A DNA stretch of 64,000 nucleotides from Caprella mutica. Lineage: Eukaryota > Arthropoda > Malacostraca > Amphipoda > Caprellidae. Positions within the stretch are counted from its first letter, which is position 1. Every line of letters begins with the position of its first letter. The notes beneath the pieces are model-generated. The model did no database searches and was not told the DNA's origin. It was given only the letters and a program-made list of their open reading frames with translations. A program made the translations under genes and the position numbers. Shown one piece after another: positions 11,137-23,099 of this stretch. The stretch is taken from positions 248,001 through 312,000 of the forward strand of contig CANNZV010000508.1 in the NCBI GenBank assembly GCA_947561585.1, given 5' to 3'.

Positions 11137-12437
11137 TTAAAAAAAGGCCCGTTTACACGAGGGGCAACAGTCGGGGCGAGCAGGCGCGTGACAGGCGCCT
11201 GCTCGCCCCGACTGTTTTAGACGCTCCACAAGGTCTAAGCTAGTGAAATAATTATCTGCATATATGGCGCTTCGAGAAGGATTCTTCAGTGTCTTTGCCA
11301 GAAGGAGGACGGTCTTTGTACTGAAGAGGAGTTCAGACTCCTCTGGAGTGAGCTGAGTGTGGTGATTGAGGAATGTGCTCTCTCCCTGGTACATAATTAT
11401 ATCATGTATGAACCCGTCAATACTCCCACGACAAAAGAGTTTGTAACCCCATTTATCTGGTTTATTCTGGATGTATTGTCTGAGGTTTCCACTCCGAGTG
11501 CCCTTGTATGCTACCATAACCTCATCAATTGACTGTGTGGGAGTGGCCTGGACTTTCAGAAACTGCTTAGTAATGGCTGCAAAGACTGGGCGTATTTTGA
11601 AGAATCTGTCTGTTTCATTGTTATTAAAATGAAGTAGGGACCTAATCAGTCTAAACCGTTTAGATGACATGAAGTCAGCCACCTGTGGCACTCTGGTGTA
11701 GGTAGCCCAGTAGTCTTCGATTGCAGGTAATGATACCACCCCCATGTAGAGCACAATGCCAATAAATACCATCATTTCATGCTTGTCAGTAAGAAAATTG
11801 GTATTGACATTCTTTTGTCTCGCATAGAGATTCGTTTGGAATACAATGTCATCCAGAAGGTCCACAGAGAACATGGTTAGAAAGTATTCTATTGGAGAGA
11901 GGGTCTGAGATGGTGCAGTGTGAGCAAAAGGGAGCAGAGGAAGAATGTTGATGTTCTCCTTATTCCACGTGCGTTCTTTGGCTGTCTTAGTCCTCTTGCG
12001 AGGAGGGGCCGCCTCCTCTGGTGTTGTCTCATCTGCCTCATTTTCGTCGCTGTCTATTTCGGGCATGTTCTGCGGTCGAACTCTAGTGACTGCCCCTGTG
12101 GAAAGAAGGATATGGTAAGTATTGAAAAGGTAAGTAAACAAGAGTGTTGACTATGGAGCGTCAAAAATTGTAAGTATGTATAACCAAGGTAAGTATAAAA
12201 TATATAAATGGTAAAGATTAAGCACTGTGTATGCACACCTAAACTCGTAGGAGTAAGTTCATCATCATCTGCGAGCTCCAATATGAAGTCCGGGTCCAAA
12301 ATATCGTCATCAATGGCCTCCTCTATGGTCTCATCGTCTACCTCCAGATCACTGTCGGCAGCAGTCTCTGGGACGATCCATCTGTTTCTATCGGGCTGAG
12401 TTTTGCCGTAGAACCTTCTAGTCTGAAATGTTGACAC
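11137..12437 (-). pseudogene. piggyBac-type transposase, two exons, truncated before the third catalytic Asp
   Basis: Exon 1 is 12437-12239 (ATG at 12437; donor TTTAG|gtgtgc, phase 1). Exon 2 runs from 12095 (acceptor ttctttccacag) to a stop near 11137. The product has an acidic N-terminus and a basic patch (PPRKRTKTAK), then the DDE_Tnp_1_7 fold. SIDEVMVAYKGT carries the first catalytic Asp and ADNYFTSLDL the second. After VERLKQ the frame runs into a foreign palindrome and ends; about 400 codons remain of the usual 550-600. The third Asp and the cysteine-rich C-terminal finger that binds the TIR are absent, so it should be catalytically dead, though a dominant-negative or domesticated DNA-binding role cannot be excluded. 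Confidence 0.88.
11141..11216. repeat. GC-rich 22-bp perfect palindrome interrupting the transposase
   Basis: Arms at 11166-11187 and 11195-11216 are perfect 22-bp inverted repeats (core AGTCGGGGCGAGCAGG) around a 7-nt loop. The frame is normal up to this point, so the palindrome marks an insertion or a deletion-repair junction. The preceding GGCCCGTTTACACGAGG resembles an end of another transposon family. Confidence 0.7.
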
Positions 12438-13107
12438 AAGACAGTAGAGATTACTGAATTCATAAAAAACACCGAATGAATGATATATGGGTTCACTAGC
12501 AACGAAAATAATATAACTATGTACAGAAAAATATGTATTATAAAGGTAAATTACATTCTAAAGATGCATACATGTTAGGTAGATGCTAAAAGTCACCTTT
12601 AATTTCAAAATAATACCATAATTCATTCCTAAAAAATGATTACCATAAGCAGGCGGGTCAGCCCAAGCGGGCATACTTCGGTTTCCCGTGAAACGGTCAT
12701 GATGCCCGATTGGGCTGACCACAAAGTTCAAGATTATTTTTCACTAATTTCCCATCACGACTTTCTAATCACACTCACATAACTTTCGAGTACATATATC
12801 TACTTATATATTATCAACTTTTGATAGACATACCTGCATTACGATGCGCGTGAACATAAAGAACGAGAGAAATTCTAAGACAATGCTGCTCTTCTCACAT
12901 CCGGTTGAATAGTGACACTTGCAACGTTGTTAAATCTGTCTACGAAAGTGGATCTACGCTCTGATTGGCTGGAAAATGAAGTTCCATAATCTTTCTATTG
13001 GCTAACACTATCGTACGGCACATACGTCATCGAATATTTCTATGACGTAATTTCAAAACCGCGAAAATTAGCAGCCCGTGAGGGCTTACTGCCCGCTAAA
13101 GGGTTAA

Positions 13108-15060
13108 AAATATCGATCTAAATGAATGGAGTTTCGTATGAGCAAATTAAATGCTGGCTCCCTATTAGAAATTAGTAGTACCTACAAAAACTAGTAAAAG
13201 TTGCGAATCAGGTACCCAGAATAATTTTTATCCAATTTAGTTTTCGCCTTGCAGCAGTGCAGTTCAGACGTTATAGACGGGCTATAAGAGACAGTCGTTA
13301 AGTTAGTGTCAATTCAAGAAAAATAGAGGTTAGTATTGTGATTGCAAATGTTTAACGAATGTACACCATTGTTTATATTTTATCAACAGCAGTTATCACT
13401 CAACTATTTTAAATTTTTGTTTAAAGTTAAATATTTATATTTGGTGATAACGGAATAAGAGTAACGTCAAGTAGTTAAATTGCGGCACACTAACTAACTG
13501 CGGCCTCTAACAACATACACATCATAGCTTCAAATCACACGTTAAAAACTTAGATTAACAAATTACAGCATGCACTAAGCTTCTTTTGATAGCTATGCAA
13601 CATTTTAATATTATTTCGGTTCAGAATGTTTTTAGACTCTCTTGAGAAGAACGCAATTAAAAATTAAAGTGCCGTAATATACCTGCGTGACCCTACTTAC
13701 CCTAGCTATCTTTACCGTACTATTTCAGTTTGTAGGCCTATAACTATTCATATGTATACTTAGTTTATACTTTGATTGTAAATGAATTCACTATGTTAAT
13801 TTATATTATGAAATGTTTATTAATATTTAGCTATAACCTAGGTTAAACAATACACATTCTCTAGCCTCTGTAAGTGAAATATAAAATTTCATAAAATTAT
13901 TTCTTCAGTGACCTGTTCTTTAACTGATTAGAGTTTAATAGTAAAATTTTAAAAGTGCCAATAATGGTTTTCAGTGTTAAAAATATTCATAGTAGCTTTT
14001 CTTCGTTCATTCTTGTTTTACTTATATTTGAATTTTTTTATTTTTTACCCATATTGTTTCTCAAAACTTTTTTCTTATCTAAATCTGTATTCCCTTTAAG
14101 ATCTACTTTTTCCTCTTTTAAAATTTGAAAGAATAATTTCACTTAGGTTTTTATTTAGTTTATGGATTAACTAATTGAATACTGGTTATTGATAAATGAT
14201 GACTAATTATTTTATTTCTCCGTAGGTACTACTATCACAGTTTCTGGCAATATGGTTGGCTAAGAAGTTACAAATCTAGAGACATGTCCTATTCATTTCA
14301 TTGTGTGTACTATATAGTATGAAGCGCTTGCTCTAAAACTATAGCTGCACTGACACCAGTATATTCAATATGAAGGAATTTAAGATTAATGACAAAATTA
14401 ATTGCTCGGTTGAATAAATTTGCTCCTCCTTAAGTAAAGAACCAAATACAAAAGACTTTGTACTATATAGTTGTCACACAGGAAAGTGACACATGTAAGC
14501 TACGCTACCACCAATCGATTGTAGTGGTCAATAATTTTGCAAAAAGAGACGATAGCACTGTTGAGTGTTGACTGCATTAACAGATGGAAGAGGAAAATGA
14601 GAAGGTGATGGTGAATGAAACCTGTGAGCCTTTCTTAACTAAAAATTGAAAACTTTGCAAGTGAAAAGTACAACCATGGCGCCATAGAATAAGTGAGAAA
14701 TATCGAGTGAAAATTACTGACAGCTAATAGATTGAGCCTTTATAACATGTAAAAAAGTTACACAGGAATTAATTCATGTTTAGTTAATTTAATCCCTTTC
14801 TAAATCATGTGCGATTTGATATTTTAATAAAATGATTGACGTATGTTTAGCTTCTTTCATTCCATACCAGTACAAAGGGGCAATTGTGAAAATACCTAGA
14901 TTTTAATAATGTGTCCTGAAATTTAAGTTTTAATATTCGTAGATTTTTAAAACAAAGTTATTTGTTCACGGTACACTTCTTGGTGTCTAGCTATGTGACA
15001 ATTGCGCTATGCACTCAAGTAATTAGTGTTACACGGCCACTCGTAGTCTAAGTTATTTAG
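13108..15060. other. Interior of the large TIR element, no gene recognised
   Basis: AT-rich, stop-rich sequence with no ORF above 60 codons and no repeat I can classify. Confidence 0.3.
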
Positions 15061-15064
15061 TTTC

Positions 15065-15510
15065 ATTTATTCCTTCCTTTTGAATTACTTATTCCATTGA
15101 TATTCCTTCATCGTGGCCTCTTCTTTTGGATGTTTTATTCCATTGTTATTCCTTCAATATTCCTTCTTCCTTTGGATGACTTATTCCATGGGTAATCCCT
15201 AAATATTCCCTCTTCCCTTGGATGACTTACTCCATAGGTATTCCTCCAATATTCCCTCTTACTTTGGATGCCTCATTCCATAGGTATTCCTTCAATATTC
15301 CCTCTTCCTTTAGTTGTCTTATTCCATAGGTTGTCCTTCAATTTTCCCTCTTACTTTGGATGTCTCATTCTATAGGTATTCCTTCAATATTCCCTCTTCC
15401 TTTAGTTGTCTTATTCCATAGGTATTCTTTCAATATTCCCTCTTACTTTGGATGTCTTATTCCATTGGCATTCCTTCATTATTCCATTGAACTTCGTTTC
15501 CTTGATTCCC
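15065..15510. repeat. 46-47-bp tandem repeat near the right end of the TIR element
   Basis: About nine degenerate copies contain TATTCCTTCAATATTCCCTC followed by TTTGGATG and CTTATTCCATAGG. They form the right subterminal array of the element at 9905-15656. Confidence 0.7.
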
Positions 15511-15656
15511 TAGATTTTCCCTTGTGATTTATGGGACTATTCCATAAAAGTGTCAAAAAACTGCATTCCCTGAATATCAAAAAATGATCATCATGGAATA
15601 TTCCTTGGGAATATTCCGAGAAGGTTTTGGGAATATCCATTTTTTGCGCGGGATAG

Positions 15657-16345
15657 TACCTACAAAAATTTGTAACGAATAATAGAATATATAAAATCTT
15701 AATAATTGAACTGAAATTTTTTAATGTTTTTTATTGTGTATTGATTATTATCTTTTCTAAATTGAAAATTTAATAATGAATTTTCACTTATTCAATTTTT
15801 ATATCTTGGTGTATTTTAACCTGTATTTTATATTGAATGACTCTGAATCATTCTCATAAGTAAATTATCCCTAATAAACAAAATATATTGGCTTGCAGAC
15901 ATTCTTAAAATAACGATACTTTGGGTTGGAGTAATTTGGCTTAAAATATGCTTACTAATTTATCACCATAATAAACGTTATTGGTACGAATAAGTAAAAA
16001 CAATAATTGAGTTACCCATGAAAGAAGTTTTCTGTCTAACTTTTCCAAAGAAAATATATATTAAATGTAGACTAATGTAAATTAACAAATATATCTATAA
16101 GATCGGAAAATAACATCGAGTTTACTGTAATTGGATTCAAACCATGTAATATTTAAATTACTTTTAGAGGAAAGTTTACTCAATTATTCTTGAAATATTT
16201 TTTTCATGTCCTATAATAGTTAAGGAGGAAGATAGGTTTCCTTTGCATCCCTATGATGCATTTTTTAACTTGCATTTTTATAATTCATGTGTCTGGGAAT
16301 AAAATTACTGTTTCCATTCAAAAATGTGTTCCATGTAGGTTATAT
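15657..16345. other. No gene recognised
   Basis: AT-rich sequence between two transposons, with no ORF or classified repeat. Confidence 0.3.
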
Positions 16346-16349
16346 ATCG

Positions 16350-17100
16350 TGACCGGACAATTGCCACCTGAGGACAATTGCCCAAATTCACTTTATTTCT
16401 AGTATACAATTGATCATTTCCATTATAAATTAAATATTTCTTACTTGATCACCACTACCATTATTAAGCAAATATTTATAATTTAATATATGTTAAGCTG
16501 CAGTTTTGAAATAAGTCACTCAAATTATGTACATATTTTGAATTTTTTAAACTCCTTGTATATTTTTTCATTATGAATTTTCAAAAAAAAAATTTCCGTT
16601 CTAGTGACCGGTTATATTTTGTGACACCTTTTATTAGTATTTTACTGTAAAATAACTTTTATTAACTTTATCAATATACAACATTATTGATTCTTGATCA
16701 ATTGTTGATAAAAGTCTATCATCTCATCCAGTTAAGTTCTATATAAATATTATTAATTGACAAACAGTAGGTATTTATTTACATTACTACTACTTAATTA
16801 GGAATTTTTCAAGCGAAGAATCTGATAATAATAATTAGTGTTATAACAATATGCTTTCATAATTATAGATTCTATAAATATCATAAACGGAGAGGATAAA
16901 ACACTATTGATTCGTTTTAAAACACTTGTATATAGAATTCAATACAATTCAATTTTTTATCGTCAATATCTATGACTTAAAGCATATTATCACAACTCTA
17001 ATAATAATCATTAAGGTGGCAATTGTCCGGGTGTGGCAATTGTCCAGTTGGCCTTTGTCCAGGTGCCTTTTGTCCGGGTGGCAGTTGGCCAAGCACCTTT
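16350..17100. mobile_element. Foldback element with GGACAATTGCCACC-word termini
   Basis: The left end (GTGACCGGACAATTGCC, second word at 16371) and the right end (words at about 17010-17095, inverted) share GGACAATTGCCACC. The right array holds five to six degenerate words. The centre is AT-rich and contains the hAT MITE at 16836-17000. The exact right boundary is uncertain, and no clear TSD is seen. Confidence 0.55.
16836..17000. mobile_element. hAT-type MITE, diverged copy, TSD ATAATAAT
   Basis: TIRs TAGTGTTATAACAATATGC and TAGAGTTGTGATAATATGC are diverged forms of the 9674 family. Flanks are ATAATAAT at 16828-16835 and 17001-17008; because the target is simple sequence, the TSD is less certain than at 9674. 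Confidence 0.65.
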
Positions 17101-17124
17101 TTAAATCCATTTCTTTGTCCGCCA

Positions 17125-17880
17125 TTATGAATTTCTTGGGACGAAAAAGTTAGGGAATAGAAAGGAGATTTTAGCATAGAAAAAGAGTAATAAATATAAC
17201 TTTGATAACATTGGTAAGGATATAAGAAGTACGATCAAATGAATCCATCACTTAATTATCTTATCAGCGCACCGATAAAATCACCAGGGGTCAAAAGGTT
17301 ACGTTAAAGGGTCAAAATTCAGTCCCATCCTGCCCTTAACTGAATCAATATCTTGGATTCTACTTTCTTCTGAATGAAGGTGTACACTGTACATATTTGA
17401 ATGAAAGGCAGTTTTTAAAAATAAACATAACATTTTACTAGAGTATACCAGAATTATCATGGACCACAAAAATAGAGAAAAAATACGGTTCTGTGCTGAG
17501 TTTACTGTGTGAATGTGTCATTCAAATAAAAATAATTATTATTACAATTCAAAGATAATAATTGTTTGTAGCTATGATTTAGAACAATAATTATATATTA
17601 AAGATGAAAAAATTGTAACTACTTTGACTCATTGCAAGTGGTTTTGACTTTCTTGAACTGAAAGTTTTGTTAATCCTGTTAAAATGTCATGTAGTTATAA
17701 CCCTAAATAAGTTTATAGCAGTTTTTCTTTTTGGAAATGAAATAATGCATATAATCAAACACATGTTCGCCGGGAAGGACGTTACAAGTTCCTTCAATAG
17801 AAAGGGCAAGATTGGGTCACTGAAGAAGTTGCAATGTTATTCAAATCTTCATGAAACTAAAAACCAAACAAAAAACGGTT
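17125..17880. other. No gene recognised
   Basis: AT-rich sequence. The open frame at 17667-18050 has no recognisable domain and runs through the word-repeat block, so I do not call it a gene. Confidence 0.25.
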
Positions 17881-17884
17881 CTAT

Positions 17885-17960
17885 GTATAATTCACCTCAG
17901 TATATTCCACCCCGGAATATTCCTCTCCGGTATATTCTACCCAAGGTATATCCCACCCCC
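17885..17960. repeat. Block of GGTATATTCCACCCC word repeats
   Basis: Four degenerate copies of GGTATATTCYACCCC lie in the same orientation as the block at 7335-7425. No inverted partner is seen. Confidence 0.45.
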
Positions 17961-18631
17961 TGTGACAATGCTCATTTGGGTGAAAATAAAGTCAAATATA
18001 TTATTTTTATACGTTCATTTAGTAAACACTGCGTAGCCACGAAGGAATAACTCAGACGATATCCCCTAGACATTTAGACAATAGTTAGAGGTAGCTCAAG
18101 TTAATTGAAATTTTATCCTAGTAGATAAATCTTACAACAATGGTCGGCTGGCAGAGACAAACCATTCAATGTTTTTGCGTTTTGCATTTAAGTTGATGTA
18201 TTGGATTTCATAACAATAACTCCCTTGATCAAAATCTCTCCCATGTAAAAGAGGCAATAATCTCACCAAGCCTCGAAACCCTGTGTAATAATCCACTCCT
18301 CCACAAAAACAACCTCCTAATCAAGAAAAAAAACATGTAAAATGCCCTCGGTGTGGAAGAAAGCCTTCGGTCAAAAACTATTTGTAACATATGGCATCAT
18401 CTTACAGTTAATATCTCTGTTGTGTTGGCGATAGTGGAAAAATAATCAGGTTTTGATTGAAAATATAAATATCTCAACTGATAAAGAGCGTTCACACAAC
18501 TTTGCTTCTGTTGTTCTGTCAAAAGTGTATTGTGCAGTGCAAAATAAAAAGCTTTTGATTGATCAACAAAAAAATTAATTTGCTATAAGAAATGTTAAAA
18601 ATGATTAATATTTATAATTAACCAAGCCTAA

Positions 18632-19300
18632 AGCCCCGTCCAGACGGTCAAATTTTTCAGAGAAGTGACAAACTTAATGACAAACTAAATGACGATAACT
18701 TCCTAACGTCAGCAAACTGTCAAACTTTTCATCAGTTTTTTTATTCCAACATGTTGGATATCGTCAGCAAGAAGTTTGTCAAACTATTTGCTGACGATAA
18801 AGTTTGAAGTACACACTGACTTTCCGGCAATAATATTTTTTTATTTGCGCGTCATTTTAGTTTATTACAGATAGGTACACCTACAAAAACCTAATTTTTT
18901 TCAAACTTAGTACCTATCTAGTTACAATGGCTGACGACAGACTCTTTAATACTTGGTTGTATTAGAATGTATTAGATCTAAGTTATAGGTAGGCTACCTA
19001 CGTTGTGAATTGTTTTCTATGATCTATTTTTGACTATCCTTTTCAAGACTATATTTTGTCATTAAAAGCAAATTATTTTTTCTGGTTTCTTACTGTTTTA
19101 AATTAAAAAATATACATACTAAGTTATACAATTTTTATTTTCACGATATATAACATTAATTTTGACGAAACTGACGCCAGTGAACCTCAAACTTTTGGAG
19201 AGAAAATTTGACCGTGTAGACACTCCTTGAAAACTGACGATAAGTTTGTCATTAAGTTTGTCACTTCCTTAAAAAAATATGTGACCGTCTGGACGGGGCT
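18632..19300. mobile_element. PIF/Harbinger-like MITE, TSD TAA
   Basis: TIRs AGCCCCGTCCAGACGGTCA bound 669 bp and are followed by inverted words GTGACAAACTTAATGACAAA. The 3-bp TAA at 18629-18631 and 19301-19303 fits the TWA target of PIF/Harbinger elements. No transposase is present. Internal CTGACGATAA and TTTGTCA words recur in both orientations. Confidence 0.7.
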
Positions 19301-19303
19301 TAA

Positions 19304-20360
19304 GGGACTGATAAGAAGAAACTCTTTGTCAAAATGAGAGAGCATCAAAATAAGGCAGATGTAATTCGAGCTTATAAGTCTACTTTACCCACTAATATGC
19401 TCATGAACGACAAACTTACTACTAATTGATCGAGAATGCTCTTCGCTCTGCGACAAGCAAAGCGTCGTAGACCAGATATTGTTACCGAATGTGGATCGGC
19501 AAGCGGCAACGTATTCGCTTGGATCAAGGCTGAATATATCAATAGTAGAAATTCGAAGATATTTCTGTACACATGGAGTAAACTGAAATTATTCTGTGAA
19601 CGCAAACTCAATTTAAAAGCCTGTGATCTAGTTGATGACCACACCAAGTGACTACCGTCGATTCTGATATTTACGTCTATCATTGCTAACATATCTTCTG
19701 CTCCATTGGGTAACAGTTGGTATTATGTTCTTTATGGAGCTGGCTCACATATCAATTAATGATCGATATGAGATGACCATCGCGTTAACTATCGGCAATG
19801 GGCAATACTGCCTCAGAGTTATGTATGAGTTACCATACATCATAAACTGTGCAGATTTTGCTGCTATTTCCAGTTGTTTATTTGCAGCTGGATTCTTGGT
19901 GGTGACAAGTATATATATATTTCTAGCCTTAAATCTGTGAGACTTCTGTTCCTATTATTGTTACCATGCAAAAATTACTTACTCTATTAATAATTTTCTT
20001 CCCGCTATGTGATTTGCTCTACCTAGGTGTAGTTACCATAAACGATATCTCTATTCTAGTATCTTTTTTGTGTGTGTGTTCGTGAATGTTTTAGTTTGAG
20101 TCGATTAACTGTACAGTGAACACTGTACAGTGTACACTGTCTGCTCGGGCCTATACTGTTCGATCAGTCTCATTTTGTGTGTTAGGTCCTGTTTACAATT
20201 ATTAAGTTACTATATTGGTGTGATCAAATTTATCATATTTTTGTCTGAACTATGGAAGATCGACTAGGAAAAATCGACGCAGACGTTTGTCATTTTGATC
20301 AGTTGTAGTCTGATCTGAATAGTGGATGTCAGTCACGTTATTATGACACTTGTAAATTTA
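19304..20360. other. No gene recognised
   Basis: Contains a 71-codon open frame (19436-19651) of unknown identity and a short TGTACAGTG/CACTGTACA palindrome near 20110-20130. The right part may be the 5' portion of the LINE fragment that follows. Confidence 0.25.
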
Positions 20361-20379
20361 AGTTGGAAATTCGTAAACG

Positions 20380-20875
20380 GGTGGATTGACTTGTTTATTA
20401 TTCATATTAATGTTAGGTCATTGATTGGAACGGTGGATGAACTGACCACACTGCTCTCGTTAATGAACTATAATTTTGATATTATCTGTATTTCGGAATT
20501 TTGGCTTACATCTGATACAGTTGACTTGGTTAATATTGAAGATTATAAATTTTACAGCGTGGTTAGAAATGATGGTAAGAGAGGAGGCGGTGTTGGTAAA
20601 TGTCTTCATGATGGTATTGAGTGTAGCATTTTTCGGGATATTACTGGTGTTCATCAGAGTATCGAGTACATTTTTCTTGATTGTTCTGTTAATAATAAGA
20701 GATATATTGTGTGAAATGTGCATAGGCCTCCGATTGGTGAAACAATTGATTATTTTTTGAAAGTTGAAGAAATGATAAGTATACTTACTTGGCAAACCCG
20801 TACAGGGAAGTTTTTTTCCGGTGATTTCAATTTTGATCTTTTAAATTTTGAGAATAGTATGGACAATCCATACTA
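20380..20875 (+). pseudogene. Non-LTR retrotransposon endonuclease (APE-type) fragment
   Basis: The frame contains HINVRSL, ICISEFWL (usual ISETWL), DYKFYSVVRND and RGGGVGKCLHDG, the conserved run of EEP/APE endonucleases in Jockey/CR1-like LINEs. After a stop at about 20714 the same frame continues with RPPIGETIDYF and FFSGDFNFDLL (the GDFN motif). No reverse transcriptase follows, so this is a truncated dead copy. The clade is not certain. Confidence 0.75.
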
Positions 20876-20879
20876 AATT

Positions 20880-21765
20880 GTATGTTAAATCGTATTATGT
20901 AATTTATACTCTGTGCTTAGAGTTTCGTATTTTACTGCTTCACTTCAATTTCTAGTTCATTAGGTTGGATTCATCAGGTGTCAGTTTATTAGTTCATAAT
21001 TCTATTTTTAGACTATTGTATTTTATCTGCTCCATTTTTTAATTTATTGCTCTGTATTTACCAGCATTCATTAAAATTTTAAATATATTAGCTAGGATGC
21101 CCTTGAACCGAAAACTTATTGGGCCTTAAACTCCTTTCCTTTGGGTAAATCTGTAGCGGGGACACACATTTTGACCATGGGAAGAAACTTATTTAAACTA
21201 TTCAGCAATTAAAAATAATTGTTGCCCTTTTGTCACTGATAATGTATAAAAATATAGATTCTGAAGATGAAAAGAGTTTTATAACACCTTTTGTCTGCAC
21301 AGTTCAATACGTCGCAGATAAAACGTTGTGTTTTAACAGAAAAACTGCCCAGTTTTGATTCCAGCAAAAGACTGAACAGTTGCAGCGATACCTGTGCTAG
21401 GAGAGCAGAGATTTCAGTGAACTGTGCTGACAAGCTGGAACGTGTATATTGTAGACGATAGCAATGTGTTCCGTTTCAACTTGTTACTCAATTTCAGCAT
21501 TTCATGTGGTGAAATTGCTGTTTTCACACACGTATTTTCTTTGATATTATGGTATGTCACTAGTACCAATAAATAAATACGGTGTGCCCAACTATCAATG
21601 CCCAATAAGGTTATGTTTCTACTGTCTAAAATTAAAAAAAAATATAGTAAAATGTTCATAGAGATACTGTCTCTATTACATACGTTTCTATCGCCAATTT
21701 GTTGTAGGAATATATGTTTTTACTGATGCTGACTTTTGCGTAAACTCTTCTCTGAGTGGTCGGCA
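20880..21765. other. No gene recognised
   Basis: AT-rich sequence with short stop-bounded frames only. Confidence 0.25.
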
Positions 21766-21766
21766 A

Positions 21767-21832
21767 GGAGGAGACGGTGGAGCACTAAAGCGTTGTGCTC
21801 GGCCCTCTGTTGTCTCCTCCTTCTTGCATATA
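21767..21832. ncRNA. Imperfect GC-rich hairpin, possible structured RNA or MITE remnant
   Basis: GGCAAGGAGGAGAC pairs with GTCTCCTCCTTCTTGC, and inside it GAGCAC pairs with GTGCTC around TAAAGCGTT. This makes a stem-loop of about 66 nt in AT-rich surroundings. It has the length and shape of a pre-miRNA, but no other copy or conservation is visible here. Confidence 0.25.
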
Positions 21833-21889
21833 ATTTTAGTTTAATGAAATGGTTTTTCAAATGATAAGAATTTTGGAACTCTCAACATA

Positions 21890-21995
21890 GATGGCTGTAA
21901 TGCAGTTTGTTGTATCCGATAGTTTGTTGTACTGCATACTTGTTGATTATTTAATGACCTAGCAGGGGGATTCGGTGGGTGACTCTCCCATATAT
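21890..21995 (+). repeat. Diverged copy of the repeat end found at 33.05 and 34.32 kb
   Basis: CAGTTTGTTGTATCCG, AGTTTGTTGTACTGCA and TTTAATGACCTAGCAGGGGG match 33050-33165 and 34318-34435 in the same orientation. It is an isolated relic of that repeat. Confidence 0.55.
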
Positions 21996-23095
21996 ACTTA
22001 TTGGTCAACCTCCTTAGCCAATAAATGAGCTAGTAACCTCAAAACCAATATCTTAAAAAACATATCCGACAGGAACAATATTTTTAAAACTATATATATT
22101 CTTATTGATACTGACCTTATAATTTCTAACCTTAGAGGTGAAACCCAATAAATCTACTTGTTTATTTTCATATGCAAGTATATAATTATGTCAATCATTA
22201 GTTTCATCTAGTAATTCAAGTACGTAGTAATTTCTTATGGGGGAAGTTGTGCCTTTTTATAAGCCTCTTCCGCTATGCCTGTGAACGCCAGGTACTTTTG
22301 AGTAGAACCATTTTTTTCACAAAACAACATGTCAAAATTGACAGAACTATTTCTCCCTCCATAGCGATATAAGTAAAACTGAGCGATACTGGTGCGAACA
22401 TCATGGAACCGTGTGAACGTACTAAAAAAATTTAAGGTTTCATTGCGTCTGAGGACTGTGCAGATGATTTTTTTTTAAAACGTAGCGTATATCGACCAGC
22501 CTTTACAATAACTGAACTCCAGCTCTAATATTTTACTTATTTTGTGCAATTTTTATATGAAAAACATCATTTTTATAGTGCTAATGATTACTTTAATAAA
22601 TTAGAATTAAAGTTATTGTTTTAGTTATGATACACTGATATTTTATGAAGAATAAATAATTTTCTAATATTTTGAATCTTTATGACCATAAGGGAACAGT
22701 GTTATTATGATTTAGTTTTGTTAGGTGTTCACTATTTTATAAAAATGTTTATTTTCCCTACAGTGAACCACATACACGTTGCTCGTACGGTGTGAGACAC
22801 GTATACCATATATGGTACACGTCGCGCCCAAATGTTAGTTTAATATCCCTTGATACCAGAGTTAACAAAAATTGTTTCTGATGTTTTCTAAAATGACGTC
22901 AGTTTTTTACTTAGAATCACCTTTATTTTATGTGAAGATTGAAGAATTGCAGTAAATAACCCATTTTCCACTGCGTTATAAATCATCTTAATGGTTAGAG
23001 GTAAATAAGATAAATTGCTTGAGTAAAAAATAAATGTTTTTTTCTTATATATTACTGTTAAGGAGAATGGGTAATTATATTGGTATAGAGTTTTC
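21996..23095. other. No gene recognised
   Basis: AT-rich sequence. A near-palindrome ACGTATACCATATATGGTAC sits near 22798-22817. No open frame carries a recognisable domain. Confidence 0.25.
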
Positions 23096-23099
23096 ACAG

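Larger units (their letters stand above)
10919..13103 (-). mobile_element. piggyBac element with TTAA target duplication, internally broken
   Basis: 14-bp TIRs CCCTTTAGCGGGCA bound 2185 bp and are flanked by TTAA at 10915-10918 and 13104-13107, the diagnostic piggyBac target. Subterminal palindromic words GCCCGnnTGGGC(TGACC) occur near both ends (about 11069, 11109, 12650-12665, 12703) and may be transposase-binding sites. The element carries a two-exon transposase on the minus strand whose C-terminal third is missing, so it is non-autonomous. Confidence 0.92.
9905..15656. mobile_element. Large TIR element with GAATATTCC-rich subterminal arrays (nested insertions)
   Basis: The left end CTATCCCGGGCAAGAAGG and the right end, on the other strand, CTATCCCGCGCAAAAAATGG are inverted. 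About 600 bp inside each end are crowded with GGAATATTCC-type words. The element at 43484-45003 has the same plan (CTACCCAGGTAACA ends and the same words). The interior contains a dispersed-repeat copy and a piggyBac. No TSD is obvious, and I see no transposase of its own, so it is probably non-autonomous. Confidence 0.55.

Noticed and set aside
17667..18050. 127-codon open frame as a gene
   Set aside because: It crosses a word-repeat block, has no recognisable domain and no splice support.
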